The notes: generated by a model from the letters alone, not told the origin. A stretch of 64,000 bases of DNA from Pseudomonas plecoglossicida NBRC 103162 = DSM 15088 (GCF_000730665.1 NZ_BBIV01000004.1:179388-243387), one strand, 5' to 3'. Positions 37,181-46,896 are shown, counted from the stretch's first letter. Program-made: numbers and translations.

Positions 37181-37661
37181 CAGGGATTACAAGATCACCA
37201 AAGCAGTCATTAGCCTCTTTCTCGGCATCGGCCAGACGCTTAGCGGCAGCTGCTTCTCGCCGTTGTCGTTCTTTTGCTTCAGCAGCTTCCATCAGCTGCT
37301 GCGCAAGTGCAGCCTTGTAGCGATTCAGTTCCGATTGCAGATGTTCAATGTACTCCTTCTTCACACGTTCTTTGATCAATCCGATATCGGCAGCCTGCAC
37401 TGATTCAGGCTTGATCATGTAAACGGTATGACTGAGTTGCTCATGTACCACAGGGTAACGATCGCACACGACGTAACCGGCTTGTGCTTTTGCAATAACA
37501 TCATTCAACCATGGCTGTTCTAGGGCTGCTGTAACCCGTTCTCGGCTGGCTGCCGTGTGCTTGTAGGCGTGCAACTCAATGCCCAATCGACGTTGGTACT
37601 CAGCATCGCTCCAAGCTGGTGGCGTGCCCTTAATGCTGGTGCTGCTAAGTTTCTTACTCAT
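37158..37661 (-). CDS. Hypothetical protein with long charged C-terminal helix
   Basis: Protein of 167 residues starting MSKKLSSTSIKGTPPAWSDAEYQRRLG. A globular N-terminal half is followed by an Ala/Glu/Arg-rich helix (EHLQSELNRYKAALAQQLMEAAEAKERQRREAAAAKRLADAEKEA, roughly residues 105-150) that should form a coiled coil. The ATG shares a base with the preceding TAA stop, and GGTTCC-type spacing leaves no separate ribosome site. No family recognised. Confidence 0.7.
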   Translation of the reverse strand: MSKKLSSTSIKGTPPAWSDAEYQRRLGIELHAYKHTAASRERVTAALEQPWLNDVIAKAQAGYVVCDRYPVVHEQLSHTVYMIKPESVQAADIGLIKERVKKEYIEHLQSELNRYKAALAQQLMEAAEAKERQRREAAAAKRLADAEKEANDCFGDLVIPDGIPDAA

Positions 37662-37849
37662 TATTGGTTCCTTTTTCTCAAATTGATACAAGCCTTGGCC
37701 TTGGTAAGCAGGTTGGCCGTATAAGTCTTTAGGTTAGTGTTTGATTCAATACTGTGATGTTGTGATTGCTCATCAGTCTGTTCAACAGGTTGGTTGTTAG
37801 CATGGTTTGGTGCTTGCTGTAGAGTTTTGATCAAAGACTTGATACTCAT
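37661..37849 (-). CDS. Small hypothetical protein
   Basis: Protein of 62 residues (MSIKSLIKTLQQAPNHANNQP) with a polar Gln/Asn/His-rich middle and a basic end. Its ATG overlaps the stop of the zinc-ribbon gene (ATGA) and its own stop overlaps the next ATG (TAATG). Coupled overlaps on both sides are the main support for coding. Function unknown. Confidence 0.6.
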   Translation of the reverse strand: MSIKSLIKTLQQAPNHANNQPVEQTDEQSQHHSIESNTNLKTYTANLLTKAKACINLRKRNQ

Positions 37850-38112
37850 GCCAGCACCTTTCTGCTGTCGCGGTGGTTGTTATTGATCATGCGGTTCAGG
37901 TAGGCATCAACACCAACGCCAGCAGTGAGGGCGCTAGCTACAATGTTCGTGTATGTGTCCAACGTCGTACGGAAGCGTACGAATACACCTTGAGATTGAT
38001 TGCGTCGGTACAGAGCACTGCGGCAATTGGTATTGCATGTCCTAGCGTCTGCTCGACGATGATTGATTGGTGAATCGCAGACGATACAGGACCGTCCCTT
38101 TGTTGTTTGCAC
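37846..38112 (-). CDS. Small zinc-ribbon protein, first gene of the four-gene operon
   Basis: Protein of 88 residues with GTG start preceded by AAAGAGG at good spacing. C9-x2-C12 and C26-x3-C30 (SCIVCDSP, TCNTNCRSALYRRN) form a likely zinc knuckle of the kind in small DNA-binding or phage-type proteins. A short helical C-terminal region follows. As the first gene of a coupled operon under its own promoter it may be a regulator. Confidence 0.7.
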   Translation of the reverse strand: MQTTKGRSCIVCDSPINHRRADARTCNTNCRSALYRRNQSQGVFVRFRTTLDTYTNIVASALTAGVGVDAYLNRMINNNHRDSRKVLA

Positions 38113-38388
38113 GGGGAACCTCTTTCATGTGTGTGATATGGATGCATCGAATGTTTGCGTAAGCAAAACGAACCCATAGCGTCAACCAGTGAGCAGAGCA
38201 CCGGGACGCTACGGGCTAGAAAACGTGTAGGACTTGGGGAATGATTCCAGCCACTAGATGGAACTGGACTAAAGGCACATCAGCAAGGAGTGGGGCTGAG
38301 AGCAAGAGGTAGAGTTAATATTTGCACTACCTAATTCATATATTTTACTATTTAAAATTGACTTTTGTCAATAGTTGTGACAGGTAAC
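38113..38388. other. Leader and promoter region of the minus-strand operon
   Basis: 276 bases between the zinc-ribbon gene and the integrase stop. Besides the promoter and inverted repeats listed separately it contains a 230-base untranslated leader without a recognisable gene. Confidence 0.6.
38342..38371 (-). promoter_or_regulatory. Promoter of the four-gene operon with overlapping inverted repeat
   Basis: Minus strand TTGACA (38371-38366) and TAAAAT (38347-38342), 18-base spacer. The -35 lies inside the perfect inverted repeat TTGAC tttt GTCAA (38358-38371), which could be an operator. Confidence 0.65.
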
Positions 38389-38394
38389 TCACAA
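38375..38394. promoter_or_regulatory. Second inverted repeat, overlapping the integrase stop
   Basis: TTGTGA caggtaac TCACAA, 6-bp arms 8 bases apart, just upstream of the operon promoter and overlapping the integrase stop codon. Candidate regulator site. Confidence 0.4.
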
Positions 38395-39915
38395 TTGTTT
38401 GAAGCTGTATGAGAGTTTATTCAGAGCGTTAAGCTTTTGTTCGGGGCTAGCGCCCTCATCGTACACATCGAATGTCACTAATCCAGTTTCGTGGCCGACA
38501 ATGTTTGCGACCGTGGGGCCTACTACGCCAGCACGCAGCAATAGAGTAACAACCATTGCCCGCACACTATGGAATACGTGGTGCTTACCAAAGCCCTCGG
38601 CTGTTTTAAGCCTGCCAAATGCTTTACTGAGTGAGTCTGAGCGTATCCCGTACTTGTTACCGCTGGACGCTGGGAGTAGGAATCCATCTGCACTATCTTT
38701 GATCAGTCGCTCAACCGTAGTTTGGATAGCTGGGTGTACCGGAATCTCTCGTATGCCAGCTGCAGTTTTACTGTCTTCGATCTTGAAGCTGAGAACACCC
38801 TCAACCTTCATCACCGACTCTTGTCGTAATTGAGCGAGCTCTTCAATTCGGCAACCGGTGTGAGCTCCCAGCTCGATTAAGTCGCAGAGCGTCTGATTAC
38901 CTAGCCCAAGAGCGACTTTGTACAAGCTCTCGATCTGTTCTGTAGTAAAAGCTTTACGTGCAGCTTCGACCTTAGCCCTACCACGTACTTTCGGAAGTGC
39001 TTGCTCCTTGAACGGGTTTTCCAAGCCTTCTTGTAAATTTTTCCATTGGGCGTCATTTTTCATGGCCCACTGCCAAAAAGTGGATCCTGCAAGTAAATAT
39101 TGAGCTTTGGTCTTACTTGTCACGCTGAGCGTTTCCAACCATGCGGCAACCGTTTCGTTGGTCAAGGGTTTACCTTGATCGCGTAAGTAATCCGATAGCT
39201 TCTTGAGCTTGCTTTCCTGTTGGTCAATGGTCTTTTGTGCAATACCTTCTTTGACGCGTTGAGTACGGAAGGTCTCTAATCGTCGATCCGTAATCGGTGA
39301 AACCGGTTTGTAGGTGGCCGGAGACTTGACGATCTCACGAGCCTCAGCCGCCTCAAGTGGGGAAAGGCGATGTTTGCGCTCGGCGAGTTGAACAATCACC
39401 TCTTGGACGAGTGCCCCGGAGCGCAGCACCGAATCAACCATTGTTGTTTCTTCTGCTTCCGCAAAATGGAAATCGGCTTTGATCCGGTCTACCAATCCAC
39501 TGGCGCCTAGCTCTTCTAGCCGCTGAGCTTGATGCAAGAACTCTTGGATTTCCTGATCCAGCCTATCTGAGCGGGCGTAAACCTCAGCGGCTGTCCCGCC
39601 CAAACCTTTAGGTGGGTTCTTGGCAGCGTCCAGCAGATGAGCATCTATCTGGTGACCTAGCTTCACGGCCCCGTCTGCCAATTCGGGGCGCCACTGTTCG
39701 CGTGCAGCGAGCTTTTGCTCCCTAGCTGCTGCAATGTCAGATTTCCACTGTGCCAGGATTGGTAGACGCCGATTCATGGCTTCGGCCTTGTTACTGGTGC
39801 CGGTTGTCTTGATCAGCTTGGTGCGACCACCGAAGGCTTTACGCACATCAGCAGGCACTGCCATACGTACATACCATGTCGATTCGCCGGGTTTCTGTAT
39901 AAGGTAAGTGGCCAT
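38389..39915 (-). CDS. Tyrosine recombinase (island integrase)
   Basis: Protein of 508 residues of the phage-integrase type. An N-terminal arm/DUF6538-like segment (MATYLIQKPGESTWYVRMAV) is followed by a core-binding domain and a catalytic domain. The latter has Arg in HTGCRIEELAQL, the HxxR box HSVR near 449-452, and the Tyr nucleophile near residue 485 in GHETGLVTFDVY. It mediates insertion at tRNA-Ser. The ATG at 39915 is chosen because it begins the conserved N-terminus; an upstream ATG at 39972 adds 19 residues. The gene ends 100 bases from attR. Confidence 0.95.
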   Translation of the reverse strand: MATYLIQKPGESTWYVRMAVPADVRKAFGGRTKLIKTTGTSNKAEAMNRRLPILAQWKSDIAAAREQKLAAREQWRPELADGAVKLGHQIDAHLLDAAKNPPKGLGGTAAEVYARSDRLDQEIQEFLHQAQRLEELGASGLVDRIKADFHFAEAEETTMVDSVLRSGALVQEVIVQLAERKHRLSPLEAAEAREIVKSPATYKPVSPITDRRLETFRTQRVKEGIAQKTIDQQESKLKKLSDYLRDQGKPLTNETVAAWLETLSVTSKTKAQYLLAGSTFWQWAMKNDAQWKNLQEGLENPFKEQALPKVRGRAKVEAARKAFTTEQIESLYKVALGLGNQTLCDLIELGAHTGCRIEELAQLRQESVMKVEGVLSFKIEDSKTAAGIREIPVHPAIQTTVERLIKDSADGFLLPASSGNKYGIRSDSLSKAFGRLKTAEGFGKHHVFHSVRAMVVTLLLRAGVVGPTVANIVGHETGLVTFDVYDEGASPEQKLNALNKLSYSFKQL

Positions 39916-40014
39916 GCTGCTCAGTCTCCATTTTGACCACTCAATTTGACCACTCTTGACGCTGAAAGCCAATAGATACGGTGTTTTAAGGGCTGTAGAA
40001 CTCTAATCTTAGAG

Positions 40015-40033
40015 TCCCTATCTCTCCGCCATA
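40015..40033 (+). repeat. attR, 19-bp direct repeat
   Basis: Exact copy of attL, marking the right boundary of the island next to the integrase. Confidence 0.93.
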
Positions 40034-40044
40034 CGCAAAGTAGT

Positions 40045-40081
40045 CGAAGCCCCCGAAAACCTTGAGTTTTCGGGGGCTTCG
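40045..40081 (+). terminator. Terminator after attR (probable native tRNA-Ser terminator)
   Basis: A perfect 16-bp stem CGAAGCCCCCGAAAAC / GTTTTCGGGGGCTTCG with loop CTTGA, followed by TCGTTTCGG. In an uninterrupted chromosome it would directly follow tRNA-Ser. Confidence 0.8.
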
Positions 40082-40400
40082 TCGTTTCGGGATTCGGCAT
40101 CCAGGCAAGCCTTGCATCCCTCGCCGTTGTGCTTTAAAACCCTCCTCATACCGTGATGGCTAAATGCCTGTTCGTCTTTGCCGACGATTTTGCCCTTTAG
40201 CAGCTAAGCTCCTCGCGTTAGGTGTAAAACCGGCATGGCGACATGGCCGACAACTCTCTTGAAGTCGCTGCACATGGAGCACCTGGGATGGGCTATGTGT
40301 TGTTGGGTCACGATGCCGGGCTGGCAGATTTCCGGGTGATGTACTCCGCGCTTCTTGCAGCTCACGCTGCCAGATGCTCGCACTAGCAGACCCGACAGCC
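40082..40400. other. Intergenic stretch right of the island
   Basis: 319 bases with no credible gene or clear promoter. It precedes the HD-GYP gene and may contain its regulation. Nothing specific is seen. Confidence 0.5.
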
Positions 40401-43250
40401 ATGAACGACCAAGGACGTAGCATCTCGCTACAACTGCTGGTGACCCTGGCCATCTTGCTGGGCATGCTGCTGCTCGGTATGGGCCTGGCCTGGCAGGGTT
40501 ATCGCGGTACCCAGCAGGCACTGGTGGCCGCCGCCGGCGATGCCGCCCAGCAACTCGGCAAGACCATCGACGAGCGCGCCCGGCGCCTGCTCGACCCGGC
40601 GCAAAGCAGTATCCGGCTGCTGGCCTTCAACCCGGCCGCCAGCAGCTTGGCCGAGCGCCTGGAGCGCTTGCCGCAGCTGGTCGAGAGCCTGAACGCCAAC
40701 AAGATGCTCAGCGCCGCATTTGTCGGTTATCCCAATGGCGAATTCCTGCTGGTCCGGCGGTTGCGCGACCCTCAATTGTTGCAACGATACGCTGCGCCAG
40801 CGGGCACCCGCTTTCTGGTGCAGAGCATCAGCAAGGCGGGGGACGGTAGCGTTGTGGGCGAGTGGCGCTTCTACGATCAGCAACTGAACGTGCTGCAAAC
40901 CCAGGCCAAGCCGGACTATCACTACGATCCGCGCCCGCGTCCCTGGTTCGTCGAGGCCTCTGGGCGCTCGACCACTGTGCTCACCAACCCTTACGTGTTC
41001 TTCACCACCCGTGAAGTCGGCATGACCATGGCCCAGCGCAGCGTCGACGGCGCGGCGGTGATCGGCATGGATGTTTCGGTCAATGATCTGGTCAGCGAGA
41101 GCCAGGACCTGCGCATGACCCCCGGCACCGAGACCGCGGTCATCGATGAGCGGGGCAATGTGGTGGCGTACCCGGATCTGCAGCGCGTCATTCTGCAGGA
41201 GGGGGAGGCGGTGCGCCTGTCGCGTATCGATGAGCTGGGCATTCCCAGCCTCGAGCGCATCCACGCCAATCCGGCCCAGGACGGCCGGCCACAACCTTAT
41301 GAGGTGCAGGGCAAGATCTGGTACGGCATGCGCCTGCCGCTCACCACGCTGGTCGGCGAAAACTTTCAGGTGCTGATTGCCGTGCCGGGCGATGAGTTGC
41401 TGGCCGATGCGCGCAAGGTGCTGTTCGACCAGATGCTCTGGGCGGCAGCGCTGATGGCCGTGCTATTGCTGCTGGGCGTCGTGCTTGGCCAGCGTATCGG
41501 CCGCCCGCTGCGCCTGCTGGCCGAGCAGGTGCGCGGCCTTGCCGGCTTCGACTTCAGCCGCGAGGTGGGGGTGACGTCACGGGTGTCCGAGGTGCGCGAA
41601 CTGAGCCAGGTGCTGAGCCGCATGTCCGGCACCATCCGCAACTTCCAGGCGATCACGCTCACGCTCAGCCGGGAAAGCCAGCTGGAGCGCATGCTGGAGG
41701 GGGTGCTCAGGTATCTGGTTGACGCCGCTGGGGTAAAAGCGGGCGCGGTCTACCTGTTCGATGACGACCAGTCCCTGCTGCGTCTGGCCGCTTCATGCCG
41801 GGGCGAGGACTACCCGGACGAAATGACGGTGGCCGAACATGAGCATGAAAAGCTGACGGAGGTCGTGAAGCATGCGCTGGAGCTGCGCGGGCGCAGCCTC
41901 GCGGTGGTGCTTCGGGACCGTGGCCAGGTGCTGCTTGGCATCCTGGTGTTGCAACTGGATGAGGGGCAGGCGGGTGATGAAGTGGGCCAGCCGTTCCGGC
42001 AGTTCGTCGAGGAGCTGTCCGGTACTGCCGCAGTGGCCATCGAGACGCGGCAACTGGCCGAAGCCCAGCAACGGTTGCTGGACGCCATGATCAAGCTGCT
42101 GGCCGATGCCATCGATGCCAAGAGCCCCTATACCGGCGGCCACTGCGAACGAGTACCGCAACTGGCGCAGATGCTGCTGGACCAGGCGGTGCAGGCCGAC
42201 AGCGGCCCTTACGCCGACTTCGGCATGACCGAGGTCGAGCGCTACGAGTTTCGGGTGGCCGCCTGGCTGCACGATTGCGGCAAGATCACTAGCCCCGAGT
42301 ATGTGGTGGACAAGGCGACCAAGCTGGAGTCCCTGTACAACCGCATCCACGAAATCCGCATGCGTTTCGAGGTGCTCTGGCGAGATGCCGAGCTGGCCTA
42401 TTGGCAAGGGCTGGCGAGCGGGGCAGAGCAGCAGGCGCTGCAAGCGTCGCTGGAACGTTGCCAGGCCGAGTTGCAGGAGGAATTCGCGTTCGTCGCCAGG
42501 GCCAACCTGGGTGGCGAGTTCATGGAGGCGGGCGATATCGAGCGTTTGCAGCAGATCGGCCAGCGCCGCTGGCAGCGGCATTTCGACAACCGCCTGGGTA
42601 TTTCCCGTGACGAGGAAGAGCGTTTCAAAGGTGTGCCGGTACTGCCGTTGCCGGTGGATGAGCCGCTGCTGGCCAACCGGCCGGAGCAGCGACAGCCCTG
42701 GGGCGCGCGCAAGCCGCCGGTGGTCAAGGGTGACCCGCGCAATGTCTGGGGTTTCGACATGACCCTGCCGGCCAATGCCAGTGATCAGGGCGAGTTGTAC
42801 AACTTGTCGATACGCCGCGGCACGTTGAACGACGAAGAGCGCTTCAAGATCAACGAACACATCGTGCAGACCATCATCATGCTGACCAGCCTGCCGTTCC
42901 CGCGTCAGCTGCGGCGCGTGCCGACCATCGCCGGCAACCACCACGAAAAGCTGGATGGCAGCGGGTATCCGAGGCGGTTGGGCAAGGATGACCTGAGCAT
43001 TGCCGAGCGGGTGATGGCGATCGCCGATATCTTCGAGGCGCTGACCGCTGCCGACCGGCCGTACAAGGCGCCGAAGACCTTGTCCGAGTCAGTGAAGATC
43101 ATGGTGTCGATGGCGCACGACAATCACATCGACGGGCAGCTGATGCGGCTGTTTCTGAGCAGCGGTGTGTATCGGCAGTATGCCGAGCGGTTTCTACGCG
43201 AGGAGCAGATCGATGAGGTGGATGTGGAGTACTGGGTAGCGCAGATATAG
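40401..43250 (+). CDS. dCache-HAMP-GAF-HD-GYP signalling protein
   Basis: Protein of 949 residues. Two membrane helices (near 10-35 and 335-360) enclose a periplasmic Cache sensor of about 300 residues. A HAMP segment, a GAF domain (about 430-540) and an HD-GYP phosphodiesterase domain follow. HD is in [24 protein letters not shown] and GYP in [22 protein letters not shown] enzymes break down cyclic-di-GMP. Some 150 extra residues lie between the HDxGK box and the HHE..GYP box. The ATG at 40401 is preferred to 40374; neither has a strong ribosome site. Confidence 0.9.
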   Translation: MNDQGRSISLQLLVTLAILLGMLLLGMGLAWQGYRGTQQALVAAAGDAAQQLGKTIDERARRLLDPAQSSIRLLAFNPAASSLAERLERLPQLVESLNANKMLSAAFVGYPNGEFLLVRRLRDPQLLQRYAAPAGTRFLVQSISKAGDGSVVGEWRFYDQQLNVLQTQAKPDYHYDPRPRPWFVEASGRSTTVLTNPYVFFTTREVGMTMAQRSVDGAAVIGMDVSVNDLVSESQDLRMTPGTETAVIDERGNVVAYPDLQRVILQEGEAVRLSRIDELGIPSLERIHANPAQDGRPQPYEVQGKIWYGMRLPLTTLVGENFQVLIAVPGDELLADARKVLFDQMLWAAALMAVLLLLGVVLGQRIGRPLRLLAEQVRGLAGFDFSREVGVTSRVSEVRELSQVLSRMSGTIRNFQAITLTLSRESQLERMLEGVLRYLVDAAGVKAGAVYLFDDDQSLLRLAASCRGEDYPDEMTVAEHEHEKLTEVVKHALELRGRSLAVVLRDRGQVLLGILVLQLDEGQAGDEVGQPFRQFVEELSGTAAVAIETRQLAEAQQRLLDAMIKLLADAIDAKSPYTGGHCERVPQLAQMLLDQAVQADSGPYADFGMTEVERYEFRVAAWLHDCGKITSPEYVVDKATKLESLYNRIHEIRMRFEVLWRDAELAYWQGLASGAEQQALQASLERCQAELQEEFAFVARANLGGEFMEAGDIERLQQIGQRRWQRHFDNRLGISRDEEERFKGVPVLPLPVDEPLLANRPEQRQPWGARKPPVVKGDPRNVWGFDMTLPANASDQGELYNLSIRRGTLNDEERFKINEHIVQTIIMLTSLPFPRQLRRVPTIAGNHHEKLDGSGYPRRLGKDDLSIAERVMAIADIFEALTAADRPYKAPKTLSESVKIMVSMAHDNHIDGQLMRLFLSSGVYRQYAERFLREEQIDEVDVEYWVAQI

Positions 43251-43314
43251 GCTGCCGGAGTTCACACTTTCAAAGCGGTCCGATGGCGAGTTGGCCGTGC
43301 GGAAGCGCAATCTG

Positions 43315-43410
43315 ATGGCCCGCTCCAACTATCGGACCGACATCGACGAGGAACCCTTGATCCTGGGTTACAAGGTCAAGTTGTTCAGAGGAGGACTGGA
43401 TGACTCGTAG
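43315..43410 (+). pseudogene. Possible gene remnant or very small ORF
   Basis: A 31-codon frame ([21 protein letters not shown]...) continues an open frame back to the preceding gene without a start, encoding [20 protein letters not shown]. It could be the tail of a lost gene or a small peptide. Not recognised. Confidence 0.25.
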
Positions 43411-43417
43411 GTGCGCG

Positions 43418-43777
43418 CTATTTGTTTGTAGGTGAGAGAGCCGGGTCAGCGAGTGGTTTTACGGTCAACTCTACACCCAAGGCCAGCATAAGCTTCTGGA
43501 TGGTATCAAAGCGCGTCTTGCTTCCACCCTTGAATGTCTTGTAGAGAGATTCGCGATTGACACCTGCGTCCTGAGCGAGCTTGTTCACTCCTCTGGCCTT
43601 TGCGACTTCCCCCATGGCATGCATCAGGGCATATGAATCGTTGGTTTTCATAGCCTCTGCCAAGAACGCTGCAATGGTTTCAGGGCTATCGAGAAAGCGG
43701 GAGGCCTCAAAGCGCTGTGTGTTGCTCAGGTGCAGGTCGAGGATCGGCATTTTTTCGTGGCTGTATGTATCGCTCAT
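43418..43777 (-). CDS. Addiction-module antidote, HI1420 type (XRE-like)
   Basis: Protein of 119 residues. ALMHAMGEVAKARGVNKLAQDAGVNRESLYKTF is the XRE-type helix-turn-helix of the TIGR02684 antidote family. It overlaps the toxin gene by ATGA. In this family the antidote is downstream of the killer gene and represses the operon. Confidence 0.9.
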   Translation of the reverse strand: MSDTYSHEKMPILDLHLSNTQRFEASRFLDSPETIAAFLAEAMKTNDSYALMHAMGEVAKARGVNKLAQDAGVNRESLYKTFKGGSKTRFDTIQKLMLALGVELTVKPLADPALSPTNK

Positions 43778-44082
43778 CTTTTCCCGCCTCGCAGGTTGTC
43801 CAGGATTACCTTAGCTCGCTTGACTCCTCTGCCTTGGTCAGTCTTGTCACTGCCATAGAGCATCAGATAGCGGTTTTGACCTGTTCGCACGTAGTACATG
43901 CGGTAACCGGGCCCAACGAACACGCGCATTTCACTGACACCATCACCCACTGGCTCCGTGTCGCCGAAGTTCCCACATTCAGCCCGGATGATACGGCCAA
44001 GGATTGCAGCTCTGCCGATGGAGTCTTTGACCCCATGGAGCCACTCATCGAAATAGAGCGTGGTGTCAATCTCGTTCGTCAT
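43774..44082 (-). CDS. Addiction-module killer protein, HI1419 type (RelE/HigB-like)
   Basis: Protein of 102 residues. The TIGR02683 pattern is visible in LYFDEWLHGVKDSIGRAAILGRI, the basic GDGVSEMRVFVGPGYRMYYVR, and the end LMLYGSDKTDQGRGVKRAK. The family folds like RelE/ParE and probably acts on translation. It is the first gene of the pair. Confidence 0.92.
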   Translation of the reverse strand: MTNEIDTTLYFDEWLHGVKDSIGRAAILGRIIRAECGNFGDTEPVGDGVSEMRVFVGPGYRMYYVRTGQNRYLMLYGSDKTDQGRGVKRAKVILDNLRGGKR

Positions 44083-44275
44083 TGTCGATTGTAGCCTACT
44101 AGCTACTTCCTGTCAGGCTGGGGCTACCGAGGCTAGGGAGGCGAGTAGGCTCAAGCAATCACTTGATGGGGTAATGGACAATTTTGCGAATGGACCTACA
44201 GCGTTTCGGTCAACTTTGACCTGAAAGCTGTGCATGCGGCCGCCCCATCGAGCGGTGGCAAGGTCACTGGAAAAT

Positions 44276-44893
44276 TCAGCGCATCGCCGCCAACTTGATG
44301 CCGAACCCTACCAGGCAAGCCCCTGCCAAGCGCTCGAACAGGTTGGCAATGCGCGGATTGGCACGCATGCGCTCGGCCAGTTGATGGGTCAGCACCACCG
44401 CAATCAATCCATACAGGAACGTCACCACCGCCACGGTCGCGGCCAGGAAGCCGAAGGTCACCAGCCCCTGGTGCTTCACCGGGTCGACGAACAGCGGGAA
44501 GAACGCCATGTAGAACATGATCGCCTTGGGGTTGAGCAGGGTGATCAGCATGGTCTGGCGCAGGTAATGGCCGTTGTCCATGCGGCTGACGCGCTGGGCG
44601 CCGCCGGGTTTGCTCAGCAGCATGCGCAGGCCCAGGTAGGCCAGGTATGCAGCACCTGCCCACTGCACCACGTGAAAGGCGGCGGGGTAGGCTGCCAGCA
44701 AGGTTGCAACGCCCGCCACCGCCAGCCATAGCAACACCTGGTCACCGAGAATCACCCCGCAGGTCGCCGCCAGACCGGCCTTGATGCCGCCTTTGCCGGT
44801 GGCGGTGATCAGGGCGAAGTTGCCGGGGCCGGGGATGGCCAGGACAATGATGAAGGCGATGACGAACGCGCCGTAGTCGGTGACGCCGAGCAT
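44276..44893 (-). CDS. LysE-family amino acid exporter
   Basis: Membrane protein of 205 residues with about six helices. The family signature is in FIIVLAIPGPGNFALITATGKGGIKAGLAATCGVILGD, with NPKAIMFYMAFFP. It belongs to the RhtB/LysE exporters. The substrate cannot be assigned. It is divergent from mqo. Confidence 0.92.
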   Translation of the reverse strand: MLGVTDYGAFVIAFIIVLAIPGPGNFALITATGKGGIKAGLAATCGVILGDQVLLWLAVAGVATLLAAYPAAFHVVQWAGAAYLAYLGLRMLLSKPGGAQRVSRMDNGHYLRQTMLITLLNPKAIMFYMAFFPLFVDPVKHQGLVTFGFLAATVAVVTFLYGLIAVVLTHQLAERMRANPRIANLFERLAGACLVGFGIKLAAMR

Positions 44894-45044
44894 GGGGAAC
44901 TCCTGTAGGGCAGGGCAGAGGTCGAAACCTCGACTATCGTCTGCCCCGACCCGCTTTTCAACTGCGCAATCAGCTACAGGGCGCAGTGCACCGTGACAAC
45001 CTGCCGCTGAGGCAACCTGTCGTCTTGACGCCCGGCCCCTCGGT

Positions 45045-45073
45045 TTGTTTGTGCTGGCAATTCAGAATACAAT
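45045..45073 (+). promoter_or_regulatory. mqo promoter
   Basis: TTGTTT and TACAAT (45068-45073) with a 17-base spacer. A leader of about 155 bases without a gene precedes the start codon. Confidence 0.7.
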
Positions 45074-45236
45074 CAGCGAAACGATTCAGCCCTGTCGGTC
45101 AATTCGACAATAGCCTTGGGTCGTTTTCTGGTTCTCTGGCCGCTGAACAATGACCATAACAAGCCTGCGCGAAAGAACATGAAACACCTGGGCCAGCCAC
45201 AGGCCCGTCCTCCGTTCTACAGACTGGAATTGATCA

Positions 45237-46874
45237 ATGTTCAAAAAAGCTGGCAAGACCTTGCTGGGCCTGGCTGTTGCCGCGAGCTTCATGCAAGCGC
45301 ACGCCGCAGAAACCAAGAAAGTCGACGTGCTGCTGGTCGGCGGCGGCATCATGAGCTCGACCTTGGCCGTGTGGCTGCACGAGCTGGAGCCAAGCTGGTC
45401 GATGGAAATGGTCGAGCGCCTGGACGGCGTCGCCGAAGAAAGCTCCAACGGCTGGAACAATGCCGGCACCGGCCACTCCGCGCTGGCCGAGCTGAACTAC
45501 ACCCCGGAAGACAAAGACGGCAACGTCAACATCTCCAAAGCCATCGAAATCAACGAATCCTTCCAGATCTCCCGCCAGTTCTGGGCCTGGCAAGTGCGCC
45601 AGGGCGTGCTGAAGAACCCGCACTCGTTCATCAACACCACCCCGCACATGAGCTTCGTCTGGGGCGATGACAACATCAAGTTCCTCAAGAAGCGTTACGA
45701 TGCGCTGCAGGCCAGCCCGCTGTTCCGCTCGATGCAGTACTCCGAGGACCACGCGCAGATCGCCAAGTGGGTCCCGCTGATGATGGAAGGCCGCGACCCG
45801 AACCAGAAGCTGGCCGTGACCTGGTCGCCGATCGGCACCGACGTCAACTTCGGCGAGATCACCCGCCAGTTCGTTGGCCACCTGAAGACCCAGGACAAGT
45901 TCGACCTGAAGCTGTCCAGCGAAGTCCAGGACATCACCCGCAACGAGGACGGCTCGTGGCGCGTCGAGTACAAGAACCTGAAGGATGGCACCGAGTCGAC
46001 CACCGATGCCAAGTTCCTGTTCATCGGTGCCGGCGGTGGCGCGCTGAAGCTGCTGCAGAAGTCGGGCATTCCTGAAGCCAAGGAATACGCAGGCTTCCCG
46101 GTTGGCGGTTCGTTCCTGGTGACCGAGAACCCGACCGTGGCCATGCAGCACATGGCCAAGGCCTACGGCATCGCCTCGACCGGTGCACCACCCATGTCGG
46201 TTCCGCACCTGGATACCCGCGTGCTGGATGGCAAGCGCGTGATCCTGTTCGGGCCATTTGCCACCTTCTCGACCAAGTTCCTGAAGAACGGCTCGTACCT
46301 GGACCTGCTGAGCAGCACCACCCCGCACAACGTGTGGCCGATGGCCAAGGTCGGTATAGACCAGTACCCGCTGGTGGAATACCTCGCCGGCCAGCTGATG
46401 CAGTCTGACGACGACCGTTTCGAAGCCCTGCGCACCTACTTCCCGAACGCCAAGAAGGAAGACTGGAAACTGTGGCCGGCCGGCCAGCGTGTGCAGATCA
46501 TCAAGCGTGACGAAGACAAGGGCGGCGTGCTGAAGCTGGGCACCGAAGTGGTGGCCTCGCAGGACCGCACCATCGCCGGCCTGCTGGGTGCATCGCCAGG
46601 TGCATCGACCGCCGCGCCGATCATGCTGACCGTGCTGGAAACCGTGTTCAAGGAGAAGGTCGCCACGCCTGAGTGGCAGGCCAAGATCAAGGAGATCGTG
46701 CCGAGCTACGGTACCAAGCTCAATGATTCTGCTGCTGCTACCCAGAAAGAGTGGAACTACACCGCTGAAGTGCTGCAGCTGGAGAAGCCGCCGGTGATCG
46801 ACCAGAGCGTCGGTACCGGCGCCGCTGCCGGCCAGCCGGTTGAAAGCAAGCCTGAGAACGACATGGCGCTGTAA
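45237..46874 (+). CDS. mqo: Malate:quinone oxidoreductase Mqo
   Basis: FAD enzyme of 545 residues. An N-terminal segment ([24 protein letters not shown]) resembles a signal peptide or membrane anchor. [19 protein letters not shown] binds FAD, and [20 protein letters not shown] is the Mqo hallmark. It oxidises malate to oxaloacetate and reduces quinone at the membrane. The last 20 residues are Pro/Gly/Glu-rich. P. putida carries several mqo paralogues, so the exact role is open. Confidence 0.95.
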   Translation: MFKKAGKTLLGLAVAASFMQAHAAETKKVDVLLVGGGIMSSTLAVWLHELEPSWSMEMVERLDGVAEESSNGWNNAGTGHSALAELNYTPEDKDGNVNISKAIEINESFQISRQFWAWQVRQGVLKNPHSFINTTPHMSFVWGDDNIKFLKKRYDALQASPLFRSMQYSEDHAQIAKWVPLMMEGRDPNQKLAVTWSPIGTDVNFGEITRQFVGHLKTQDKFDLKLSSEVQDITRNEDGSWRVEYKNLKDGTESTTDAKFLFIGAGGGALKLLQKSGIPEAKEYAGFPVGGSFLVTENPTVAMQHMAKAYGIASTGAPPMSVPHLDTRVLDGKRVILFGPFATFSTKFLKNGSYLDLLSSTTPHNVWPMAKVGIDQYPLVEYLAGQLMQSDDDRFEALRTYFPNAKKEDWKLWPAGQRVQIIKRDEDKGGVLKLGTEVVASQDRTIAGLLGASPGASTAAPIMLTVLETVFKEKVATPEWQAKIKEIVPSYGTKLNDSAAATQKEWNYTAEVLQLEKPPVIDQSVGTGAAAGQPVESKPENDMAL

Positions 46875-46896
46875 GCAGCTGCCTTGTTGTGATCGA

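Larger units (their letters stand above)
31475..40033. mobile_element. Integrative genomic island in tRNA-Ser(CGA), about 8.5 kb
   Basis: Bounded by exact 19-bp direct repeats. The left copy completes the tRNA-Ser 3' end, and a tyrosine integrase is next to the right copy. The interior is clearly richer in A+T than the flanks. Cargo: pentapeptide/NT-HEPN operon, small proteins, serine recombinase, lipoprotein, a candidate large structured RNA, and a four-gene operon with a zinc-ribbon protein. No capsid, tail, primase or conjugation gene was recognised, so it is a minimal integrative element or satellite-like island. Confidence 0.92.
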
